DNA of 64,000 nt from UBA8401 sp041665525 (GTDB lineage Bacteria > Bacteroidota > Ignavibacteria > UBA10030 > UBA8401): assembly GCA_041665525.1 (NCBI GenBank), contig JBAYIS010000005.1, positions 93,219-157,218 on the forward strand, written 5' to 3'. Under the pieces are notes generated by a model. It ran no database searches, was not told where the DNA came from, and worked only from the letters and a program-made list of their open reading frames with translations. This document shows, one piece after another, positions 52,088-59,764 of the stretch (its first letter is position 1; every line of letters starts with the position of its first letter). Made by a program: the position numbers and the translations under genes.

Positions 52088-52854
52088 AAAAACTCTTTAT
52101 CATATCATTCATAGCGATTGCACTCTGCTGTATAACATCGGCCCAGCAATTTTCAGCTGACTCGGCACTAATAGAAATCGAACAGATGTACACCTCTGGC
52201 CAATATCTTGCCGCAGAACTGGAATCGCGAAGGATGACCGAACAATCAGGACTGTCCGATACAGTAAAAGTACAACTTGAAAAATGGATCGCGTTTTCAC
52301 TCATCGCCCAGGGGAAAAGTGCCGCTGCAAAAGAACGATTTGTAGCATTACTCTCGATCGACGAGGACTTTGAGTTGGATCCGGTGTTGACATCTCCGAA
52401 GATTCTTTCCGTATTCAATGATGCGCGAAGTCGATTCGTCGCCCGGCGGAAGGAACAGCCAAAGAGGGATTTTACTTTGAACAATTCAGAGGATCAAACT
52501 GTAACGTTTCGTTCTGTACTGTTTCCGGGATGGGAACAACTGTATCAAGGAAGAACAAGCGCCGGAACAGTTTTTCTGAGTGCGGGGATCGCCGCATTTT
52601 CATCCGGTATTGTCTTTGAACTACTCAGGGCTGATGCACGGCAGGAGTATTTGAATGCGACGGCGGCATCGGACATTGCGTCGAAATACAAAACATATAA
52701 TTCATACCGCAAAGCAGAGATTTATTCTTTTGCCGCTTTTGCTGCAATTTATTTTCTTTCCGAATACGATATTTTTACACACGGTGCGGTTTCCATCGAA
52801 TCCGTACCGGCTCAAAACAACGGTCAACAGGTTCAATTCCGGGTGAGGTTTTAG
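52084..52854 (+). CDS. DUF5683-like membrane protein
   Basis: 256 aa with a signal peptide (MKKLFIISFIAIALCCITSA), a helical TPR-like region (residues 25-115, QQFSADSALIEIEQMYTSGQ) and, from about residue 140, a DUF5683-type segment beginning VTFRSVLFPGWEQLYQGRTS with two or three membrane helices. This domain is common in Bacteroidota and Ignavibacteria next to secretion or signalling genes, and its function is not established. Overlaps the kinase gene by 4 bases. Confidence 0.7.
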   Translation: MKKLFIISFIAIALCCITSAQQFSADSALIEIEQMYTSGQYLAAELESRRMTEQSGLSDTVKVQLEKWIAFSLIAQGKSAAAKERFVALLSIDEDFELDPVLTSPKILSVFNDARSRFVARRKEQPKRDFTLNNSEDQTVTFRSVLFPGWEQLYQGRTSAGTVFLSAGIAAFSSGIVFELLRADARQEYLNATAASDIASKYKTYNSYRKAEIYSFAAFAAIYFLSEYDIFTHGAVSIESVPAQNNGQQVQFRVRF

Positions 52855-52875
52855 CGGGAATTCCGATGCATATCC

Positions 52876-52890
52876 TGCATGAACTATGCA
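52876..52890 (+). promoter_or_regulatory. Putative upstream activator site
   Basis: Inverted repeat TGCAT-GAACT-ATGCA, with a further TGCAT at 52867-52871. It is centred about 95 bases before the expected start of transcription from the sigma-54 promoter at 52951, the usual distance for an enhancer of a Fis-type activator. Confidence 0.4.
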
Positions 52891-52950
52891 GAGCTTGCGC
52901 ACCAAAGCAGGAAAAAACAGCGAGAATTGATGAATATTGCAGTTTTTTCT

Positions 52951-52967
52951 TTGGTATGGTGATTGCA
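52951..52967 (+). promoter_or_regulatory. Putative sigma-54 promoter
   Basis: TTGGTATG-N4-TTGCA. The GG (52953-52954) and GC (52965-52966) are separated by exactly 10 bases, and most positions agree with the TTGGCACG-N4-TTGCW consensus. It would start transcription near 52978, about 140 bases before the T9SS protein gene. Confidence 0.55.
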
Positions 52968-53119
52968 ATAATAATCTGCGTCGTTCTACATTCACCTGCA
53001 TCAATTCCCGTGGATTTTGGTGCTGTCCAATAGCGCGGGAAGAACTCGGACTGCCGGTACATCGGCAAATTGAATTTTTATCAGTTGGTTGTTTTGAGTC
53101 TCATATTTTTGGAGGAGTT

Positions 53120-55696
53120 ATGAATAAACGTCTTACATTTTGGTTACTGCTGTTGCTCGGGGCAGTGTTATTACTGGCACAAGGTTCATCGTCGCAGGTG
53201 AAACTGATCGCTTTGAAAGTTGAACTCAACGGCGAGGTGAAACTAGCGTGGACAACGCCATCGAACGGCATCGATACAACTACAGTGTACGAATTGTACC
53301 GTGCAAAACTTCCCGATACAACTGCGCAGTTAATCCTTACAACAACGGATACCTCCTTTGTTGATCACATTCCTCCGGTTATTTCTTTGACGCCGATAAC
53401 GTATGCATACAAAATTGTTGCAAAAACCGGAATCCTTGTTGAGCTTAGTAATATTGTTTTTGTTCCTGTGCCGGGTATTCCGGAATTCGGTGCGTTTAAA
53501 TTGGAAGGACATGTGGATAGTGTTTCGGTGAGTTTGCATTGGGATGCACCTCCGGTCGGTACGGTGAGTTATTATTTGGTGTTCCGCGGTCACCTTGGGG
53601 ATGACAAACCATTTCATACAAAAATAGATTCCACCGTAGACCGGTTGTCGGTAACAGCCGCACCCATTGTATCAGATCCGGACTCGCCGGTAACATTTAT
53701 ATTTTATGTGAAAGCGGTCCTCACGACAGGAGAAGTATTATTCAGCACAACTCGTCAGCTGACGGTGTACGCCAAACCAACCGGAGATAAAGTGTGGTTT
53801 GTCACCCGGCCGAATCCGTTTGCAAAAAAGGATACGTCGTTTGAATACACAGCGGTTGCACAATCGGACAATTCGTCCGCTGTGATTCGGTACTTTGCCG
53901 AACATTATCCAGCGGGATTTTCCATAGATTCTGTCTCCGGCACAGTGAATTGGACACCGACGGAAAAGGGAACGTATAAGATCGTTCTTGCCGCAAAATC
54001 TTCCTTCGGCGGGAAAGCCCGACAGGAGTTTATGATCTCCATAACAAATGGGAACGGGGTGATGTACGGCAAAGTGACCGACAAAAGCGACATTGGAATA
54101 CCGAATGTTATTCTCGAAGTGTTCAGAGTGGATGAAGTGTCCAACATTTCCTTTGCGTATGCTGCAAAAACGGATAGTAAAGGGAATTATTGGATCAGTC
54201 ATATCGATCCCGGAAACTATAAGGTCCGCGCAAATTCACCATCCATGATGTTTCGCAGCGTGTGGGCAGATACCGCCCGTGATGTATCGAATGCGAGAAT
54301 CGTTATTATACCGGATTCATCCGAAGGAATCACACAACTCTCGATAAAATTACGTGATGCCGGCCCGGCACCGCTGCCGGTCACGGTCAGCGGCAGAGTG
54401 ACCGATACGACGGGAACGGCGATCAATGGATCTGACAGTCGCGTGGTATTTGTCCGTGCGGAGTTTGCATTGAATTTCGGCGGAGGTATGGGAATAGGGA
54501 TAGAAAACTTCCGGAAATATTTTGAAATGAATATGCACGGCGATTTCCGTTTGGAAGGAAATTCGGAATTTGTGTTTAAAGTAAAAACAGATTCCCTTGG
54601 CAATTATCAAATGAAGGTTCCGCCGGGCGCCTATATCGCCTTCGCAAAAGCAAAAGGGTATGCAGTGGAGTTCTATAACGAGCAACCCAGCATTCTTGCG
54701 GCAGATATCATTCGTGTGCCGAAAGATACCATGAATATCAATTTTACACTTTCCCCGATGCCCCCTGTTGTGCTGGGAGAGATTAGCGGATCGGTGATCG
54801 ATTCTGTGAACAAAGTGTTTGTTCCATCGCGGGTGATTGCATTCCGTGACGGCTGGAGATTCAAGGATATCCACAGGATCGGACGTGTGTATATAGCTGA
54901 TACCGATTCGACCGGGACATATACGCTGGAAAACCTACTCCCCGGAAACTACGTTATTTTAGCTGTGCCGCTGGGTGAATATGCACCGGCGTTTTATTCG
55001 CAGGATACGAATAATGTCCGCTGGAGATTTGCATCCAAAGTGGAAGTGAACGGCAACAGTATCGACAATATTAATATCTATGTGAGACATTTCGAACCGT
55101 CGGCACACGGATTTACAGCAATTGTTGGAACAGTATCGTTCAACGGCAGCAACGGAAGCACGAACGGATCGCTGAGGGCAGGTGCTCTTGTCTATGCATA
55201 CCGGGACGGTGTCCCTGTTGGATACGCGTTCACCAATGCTGAAGGAAAATATGCCATTACAGGAATTGGACCGGGCGAGTATTCTATATTTGCGGATAAA
55301 GCGGGATTCAATGAGTCGATGCTTGTTAATGTTTCTGCTTCGTATGACGGAAGCGGAAATCCTGTTAACGGCATGGCAAACCTGATACTGAACGCGACAA
55401 CTAGCGTTACGGTGAATACCTCAGTGCAGCCGACATTGTATGGGCTGGAACAAAATTATCCAAATCCATTCAATCCAAGCACGACGATTAATTATTCACT
55501 GCCGAAGAGCGACCGGACAACTTTAAAGATCTATGATGTTCTCGGAAAGGAAGTGGCGACATTGGTGAATGAATATCAGCAGGCAGGACAATATTCGGTA
55601 CGGTTCACCGCTTCCCAACTGTCTTCCGGTATTTATTTCTACAGACTTGAATCTGGATCATTCGGCATTGTAAAGAAAATGATGTTCATTAAATAA
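53120..55696 (+). CDS. Large secreted multidomain surface protein with T9SS sorting domain
   Basis: 858 aa from the ATG at 53120, which has GGAGGAG directly ahead; the open frame reaches 52937 but the product then lacks its signal peptide (residues 1-26, NKRLTFWLLLLLGAVLLLA). Two FN3-like domains (about 28-110, 115-205), a putative Ig-like domain (215-300; FSIDSVSGTVNWTPTEKGTY), three to four carboxypeptidase-regulatory-like units (MYGKVTDKSDIGIPNVI, VTVSGRVTDTTGTAI, GEISGSVIDSVNKVF, GTVSFNGSNGS), and the type A T9SS sorting domain (LEQNYPNPFNPSTTINYSLP to KKMMFIK). It is a likely adhesin or matrix protein under sigma-54 control (inference). Terminator follows. Confidence 0.85.
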   Translation: MNKRLTFWLLLLLGAVLLLAQGSSSQVKLIALKVELNGEVKLAWTTPSNGIDTTTVYELYRAKLPDTTAQLILTTTDTSFVDHIPPVISLTPITYAYKIVAKTGILVELSNIVFVPVPGIPEFGAFKLEGHVDSVSVSLHWDAPPVGTVSYYLVFRGHLGDDKPFHTKIDSTVDRLSVTAAPIVSDPDSPVTFIFYVKAVLTTGEVLFSTTRQLTVYAKPTGDKVWFVTRPNPFAKKDTSFEYTAVAQSDNSSAVIRYFAEHYPAGFSIDSVSGTVNWTPTEKGTYKIVLAAKSSFGGKARQEFMISITNGNGVMYGKVTDKSDIGIPNVILEVFRVDEVSNISFAYAAKTDSKGNYWISHIDPGNYKVRANSPSMMFRSVWADTARDVSNARIVIIPDSSEGITQLSIKLRDAGPAPLPVTVSGRVTDTTGTAINGSDSRVVFVRAEFALNFGGGMGIGIENFRKYFEMNMHGDFRLEGNSEFVFKVKTDSLGNYQMKVPPGAYIAFAKAKGYAVEFYNEQPSILAADIIRVPKDTMNINFTLSPMPPVVLGEISGSVIDSVNKVFVPSRVIAFRDGWRFKDIHRIGRVYIADTDSTGTYTLENLLPGNYVILAVPLGEYAPAFYSQDTNNVRWRFASKVEVNGNSIDNINIYVRHFEPSAHGFTAIVGTVSFNGSNGSTNGSLRAGALVYAYRDGVPVGYAFTNAEGKYAITGIGPGEYSIFADKAGFNESMLVNVSASYDGSGNPVNGMANLILNATTSVTVNTSVQPTLYGLEQNYPNPFNPSTTINYSLPKSDRTTLKIYDVLGKEVATLVNEYQQAGQYSVRFTASQLSSGIYFYRLESGSFGIVKKMMFIK

Positions 55697-55721
55697 TGTC
55701 GAAGTAAAATTGTTACATACA

Positions 55722-55747
55722 AAAGGCGGACTGAGGTCCGCCTTTTT
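55722..55747 (+). terminator. Rho-independent terminator after the T9SS surface protein
   Basis: AAAGGCGGAC / GTCCGCCTTT stem with a TGAG loop and six T. The 87 bases to the next stop codon hold nothing else. Confidence 0.9.
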
Positions 55748-55834
55748 TGTTTCCATCGAAGAAATGCCCTTTATCTGTACCTCTATAGGCGCATCGTGGT
55801 GAGTCCTGTAACTTTTAATCGGGACGATGCGATC

Positions 55835-56728
55835 TCATTTTTTTATCGGCAGCGCATTCACAAACGTCATCAGATCGGCAATAGAGTGGGAATGATGGCC
55901 AGCCTGAATTCTCTTTATTAGTTTATCCGTGATAGCAAAACCACCCACAATCATTTTTGCATTGATGATCTGTGCTGTTTCAAATAACAGTGCACACGAT
56001 TCCACAAATTGTTTTTGGGATTTCGGTGTGGTGGAAGAAACGCAGATAAGATCGGGCACGTGCTCTTCGATGGCATCGACAAAGTATTTTACAGGAAGGT
56101 TCGTACCGAGAAAGAGTGTTGTCCACCCGTGTGCTTCCAACACATTGTTTACACAGGTAATGCCTATCTCATGGTATTCGTATTCCAGGCAGCCGCACAA
56201 CGCAATGCCTCCGTGTTTCGGCTTTTTTGCGATGTTGTCCTGTAGTTTCATTATGGCATGCAGCGCAGTATTGGAGGCGAGATGTTCCTGTTCCACCCCC
56301 AGTTCCTTGGTTACCCATTTCATGCCGATTCTTGCAAACGCAGGGAAGATGATCCGGTCGAAGAGATCGACCTGAGAGATTCTATTCGCGGAAAGCAGAT
56401 TGAGATACTGAAAAGTGTTTTCGCGATTTCCCTCCAGCACAGTGTTATAGAAAATATCAGTCAATGCTGAAAAATCTTTTGTGAGTATGGCATAATCTGC
56501 AGATGTACTCACAGTGCTCATCAATTTCTTGGATGGGATGATCAGGTCGATTACATCGTAGGCATTGCTGTCCATGAACTCCACAACATCTTTTATCTTG
56601 TACTTCCGGTGCCCGCCGGGAGTTTTAATGCAGCGAAGCATACCTCTATCTGTCCACCTCTTCACCGAGGATTCGTTCACTTTCAATATGTTTGATACGT
56701 CTGCTGTAGAAAGTAGTCCTGGTTTCAT
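55835..56728 (-). CDS. CarH-like B12-binding MerR-type regulator (probable photoreceptor)
   Basis: 297 aa from the ATG at 56728. Residues 4-50 are a MerR helix-turn-helix (LLSTADVSNILKVNESSVKR, GGHRKYKIKDV). Residues 75-165 form a four-helix cap with W138-x9-E148-H149 (WVTKELGVEQEH), the adenosyl-contact motif of CarH. Residues 172-290 are a cobalamin domain with E-x-H-x-x-G (EYHEIG, His186 as lower cobalt ligand). In CarH the adenosylcobalamin tetramer represses carotenoid genes in the dark and falls apart in light. No carotenoid gene lies in the window, so targets are unknown. A promoter at 56768-56795 supports this start over GTG 56764. Confidence 0.9.
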   Translation of the reverse strand: MKPGLLSTADVSNILKVNESSVKRWTDRGMLRCIKTPGGHRKYKIKDVVEFMDSNAYDVIDLIIPSKKLMSTVSTSADYAILTKDFSALTDIFYNTVLEGNRENTFQYLNLLSANRISQVDLFDRIIFPAFARIGMKWVTKELGVEQEHLASNTALHAIMKLQDNIAKKPKHGGIALCGCLEYEYHEIGITCVNNVLEAHGWTTLFLGTNLPVKYFVDAIEEHVPDLICVSSTTPKSQKQFVESCALLFETAQIINAKMIVGGFAITDKLIKRIQAGHHSHSIADLMTFVNALPIKK

Positions 56729-56767
56729 AGTATTGCTTAGTGAAGATGAAAGCACGTTTTGCACGAT

Positions 56768-56795
56768 TTAAGATAGGAAGAGTTTATTGATTTTC
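56768..56795 (-). promoter_or_regulatory. Probable promoter of the CarH-like gene
   Basis: Leftward TTGAAA (56790-56795), 16-base spacer and TATCTT (56768-56773). Transcription would begin near 56761, downstream of the GTG at 56764, which favours the ATG at 56728 as start. Confidence 0.45.
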
Positions 56796-57058
56796 AATGA
56801 GTGAAAAACATTTTTACCATAAAATGGTTCGACGCGGCGCAGAACCAGCAATCATCTTGAGTGAGTCCCGAATTTCCTTGAGGATGAGTCGTTGGATGAC
56901 ATAAATATCTTCACTGGAGCCTTTCCTGACCGTCCGGCAGGAGGGCTCATCATGACCGGTTTTCTTGTGATATGGAACTTCAATTACTGATTAGAATACA
57001 CATACTGGAGACGCTATTCTCTTCCGAAAATCCGCACTTTTTTGTATTTTAATCCATT

Positions 57059-58741
57059 ATGGAAGAAAAAGAGAAATCGGATTTTATCCGCGAAATCATT
57101 ACCGAAGACCTCACAACAAACAAATTCCAGGGGCGTGTTCACACGCGATTCCCTCCCGAACCGAACGGATATTTGCACATTGGTCACGCAAAATCCATCT
57201 GCCTCAATTCCGGTATCGCCAGAGATTTTAAGGGCAAATTCAACCTTCGTTTTGACGATACAAATCCTTCGAAAGAAGAGCAGGAATATGTCGACTCCAT
57301 CATCGAGGATGTGAAATGGCTCGGAGGTGATTTTGAAGACCGGCTGTTTTTTGCGTCGGACTATTTTGAGCAGATGTTTCAGTACGCTGTCGTGCTCATT
57401 AAAAAGGGAAAAGCGTTTGTCTGCGACCTGAATGCTGATGAAATGCGGATGACCCGTGGAACACTGACTGAACCGGGAAAAGAGAGTCCGTTTCGAAACA
57501 GATCTGTTGAAGAAAATCTTGATCTGTTTGAACGGATGAAGAACGGCGAGTTTCCGAATGGCGCAAAAACGCTCCGCGCGAAGATAGATATGGCATCGCC
57601 AAATATCAACCTGCGTGATCCGGTGATGTATAGAATTGTTCACGACGAACATCATCGGCAGGGAAACAAGTGGTGCGTCTATCCTACATACGATTGGGCG
57701 CATGGCATCGAAGACTCCATTGAAAAAATCACACACTCCATCTGTACGCTGGAATTTGAAAATCATCGTCCGTTGTATGATTGGTATTTAAACGAACTGG
57801 AAGTGTATCATCCGCAGCAGATCGAATTTGCCCGCCTGAATCTAAGCTACACGGTGTTGAGCAAGCGGAAGTTACTGAAACTTGTTGGAGAGAAACATGT
57901 CAACGGATGGGACGATCCGCGTATGCCGACCATTGCCGGATTCCGCCGACGGGGATACACCTCCGATGCGATCAAGAACTTCTGTGATATTATCGGCGTG
58001 GCGAAGCGTGATAATACCATCGATATGTCGTTGCTGGAATACAGCATCCGCGAAGATCTGAATAAACGATCCCAGCGCGCCATGGCGGTGCTCAATCCGT
58101 TGAAGATCATCATCTCCAATTATCCTGAAGGGAAAACGGAAGAGTGTGAGGCAGTGAATAATCCGGAAAACGAATCTTCCGGCACTCGCAAAGTGACATT
58201 CAGTCGTGAACTATTTATCGAACAGGAAGATTTCCGGGAAGTTCCTCCGCCGAAGTATCACCGCCTTTCACCGGGAATGGAAGTTCGATTGAAATATGCT
58301 TACATCATAAAATGTGAAAAGGTGGTGAAGGATGATGCTGGCAACATAACGGAAGTGCATTGCTCCTACGATACAGAATCAAAAAGCGGGATGGCAGGAG
58401 CAAACAGAAAAGTGAAGGCAACAATCCACTGGGTTTCAGCGGCGCATGCGAAGAATGTTGAAGTCCGATTATATGACCGGCTCTTTACAAAGGAAAATCC
58501 GGACGATGTAGAAGATGGCAAAGACTTCCTTTCCAATATCAATCCGAATTCGCTGCAGGTGTTGAAGAACTGCAAAGTGGAGCCGATGCTGGGCATTGCA
58601 AAAGCAGGGGAGGGATTTCAATTCGAACGGACCGGATATTTTTCGGTCGATCCGAAGGAAAGTCTGCCCGGAACACCGGTCTTTAATCGCGTAGTGACGC
58701 TGAAAGATACGTGGGCGAAAATCGAACAAAAACATAAATAG
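57059..58741 (+). CDS. glnS: Glutaminyl-tRNA synthetase
   Basis: 560 aa. Class I aminoacyl-tRNA synthetase that charges tRNA-Gln directly. HIGH motif in PEPNGYLHIGHAKS, the glutamine/ATP site segments FDDTNPSKEEQEY and PTYDWAHGIEDSIE, THSICTLEFENHRPLYDW, and the KMSKS-like VLSKRKL. The C-terminal beta-barrel anticodon domain is complete (YVIKCEK-like YIIKCEKVVKDD, FQFERTGYFSVDP). The ATG at 57059 is the only good start. It means the organism need not rely on the GatCAB route for Gln-tRNA. Confidence 0.97.
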   Translation: MEEKEKSDFIREIITEDLTTNKFQGRVHTRFPPEPNGYLHIGHAKSICLNSGIARDFKGKFNLRFDDTNPSKEEQEYVDSIIEDVKWLGGDFEDRLFFASDYFEQMFQYAVVLIKKGKAFVCDLNADEMRMTRGTLTEPGKESPFRNRSVEENLDLFERMKNGEFPNGAKTLRAKIDMASPNINLRDPVMYRIVHDEHHRQGNKWCVYPTYDWAHGIEDSIEKITHSICTLEFENHRPLYDWYLNELEVYHPQQIEFARLNLSYTVLSKRKLLKLVGEKHVNGWDDPRMPTIAGFRRRGYTSDAIKNFCDIIGVAKRDNTIDMSLLEYSIREDLNKRSQRAMAVLNPLKIIISNYPEGKTEECEAVNNPENESSGTRKVTFSRELFIEQEDFREVPPPKYHRLSPGMEVRLKYAYIIKCEKVVKDDAGNITEVHCSYDTESKSGMAGANRKVKATIHWVSAAHAKNVEVRLYDRLFTKENPDDVEDGKDFLSNINPNSLQVLKNCKVEPMLGIAKAGEGFQFERTGYFSVDPKESLPGTPVFNRVVTLKDTWAKIEQKHK

Positions 58742-58774
58742 ATTCAAACGATCGTATTTTCAACGATATTTCAC

Positions 58775-58816
58775 TAATGCGGAACTCCGTCCATACTGCA
58801 CCGGTTTTCCGCATTA
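58775..58816 (+). repeat. Inverted repeat downstream of glnS
   Basis: Perfect 10-bp arms TAATGCGGAA (58775-58784) and TTCCGCATTA (58807-58816) with a 22-base loop. It may be a weak terminator for glnS, followed by only a short T-rich run. The rest of the 258-base gap to the next gene contains nothing I can support. Confidence 0.45.
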
Positions 58817-58999
58817 CTATTTCTATACAATACCATTTGGTCCGCAAGAATCACTCCATAAGTCACCTAAACACTTCAATTGCAGTTTCGGGAACATGAA
58901 TCCAGTTCGATGAGAAAAATGGCAATTCCATGATTGACACTTCATGATTCATTTGGTAAACTACAGCGCATTCTTCAACCTTTAGAAAGGAAAAACGTC

Positions 59000-59758
59000 A
59001 TGCCGGAAGAATTCATTACTCCGCAACCATCCAATGAAATGTCACTGAGCGATAAGTTTGTCGGGATACTTTCCTCTCCCGGAGAAGTGTATCAAAGTAT
59101 CGTCGGTACAGAACCGAAAACATCCAACTGGGCTATTCCATTGGTGTTAACCATAATCGTCGGAATTATCTTCACCTTCGTTGTCTTCTCACAGCCGCCG
59201 ATTCAGGATCAGATGATCGAGACGCAACACAAAGCGCTCCAGCAGAGAGTTGATAATGGAAAGATGACGCAAGAACAAATGGTCCAAACGGAAGAAATGA
59301 ATCCGGCAAAACCGGGATCACCTATGTTTCTGATATTTGGAACTCTCGGAGTGGTTGTTGTTCTGGTATTCAGCCTCTTTGCCTACAGCGCGGTCTATAT
59401 CGTGGTCGGGAAAATTCTCTTTAAATCGTCCGTCACGTATAAAAAAGTGTTGGAGGTCAATGGACTTTCCTATTATGTCGCAGCGATTGTCTCATTACTG
59501 TCGATGGTGATTGTTGTTTCGATGGGTTCGCTGTATGCGTCAATAAGTCCGACGCTGTTCATTGCCGATTTCGATCCGCTAAATACTGAACATAAATTTC
59601 TTGCAGCACTGAATCTACTGGAGTTCTGGAACCTGTTTGTCATCGGCGTGGGACTTTCGAAAATTTGGAATGTATCGACGGGGAAAGCATTGGGAGCCGT
59701 AGGCGGAGTATGGCTGATCTGGACACTGATTAAAGTCTTTGTCGACTTTGGATTCTGA
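59000..59758 (+). CDS. Yip1-domain membrane protein
   Basis: 252 aa from the ATG at 59000 (GAAAGG ten bases ahead). An N-terminal cytoplasmic stretch with the DKFVGILSSPGEVYQSI segment typical of Yip1/DUF1282 proteins is followed by five membrane helices (about residues 45-68, 115-142, 160-185, 205-225, 228-250). The protein family is common but its bacterial function is unknown. Convergent with priA, which ends 6 bases away. Confidence 0.78.
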   Translation: MPEEFITPQPSNEMSLSDKFVGILSSPGEVYQSIVGTEPKTSNWAIPLVLTIIVGIIFTFVVFSQPPIQDQMIETQHKALQQRVDNGKMTQEQMVQTEEMNPAKPGSPMFLIFGTLGVVVVLVFSLFAYSAVYIVVGKILFKSSVTYKKVLEVNGLSYYVAAIVSLLSMVIVVSMGSLYASISPTLFIADFDPLNTEHKFLAALNLLEFWNLFVIGVGLSKIWNVSTGKALGAVGGVWLIWTLIKVFVDFGF

Positions 59759-59764
59759 TTGACT

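Noticed and set aside
53330..54874. Leftward frames inside the T9SS surface protein
   Set aside because: Antisense shadows; the sense frame has signal peptide, domains and sorting signal.
57014..57766. 250-aa leftward frame over the start of glnS
   Set aside because: glnS is unmistakable in this region; the frame carries no start signal or domain.
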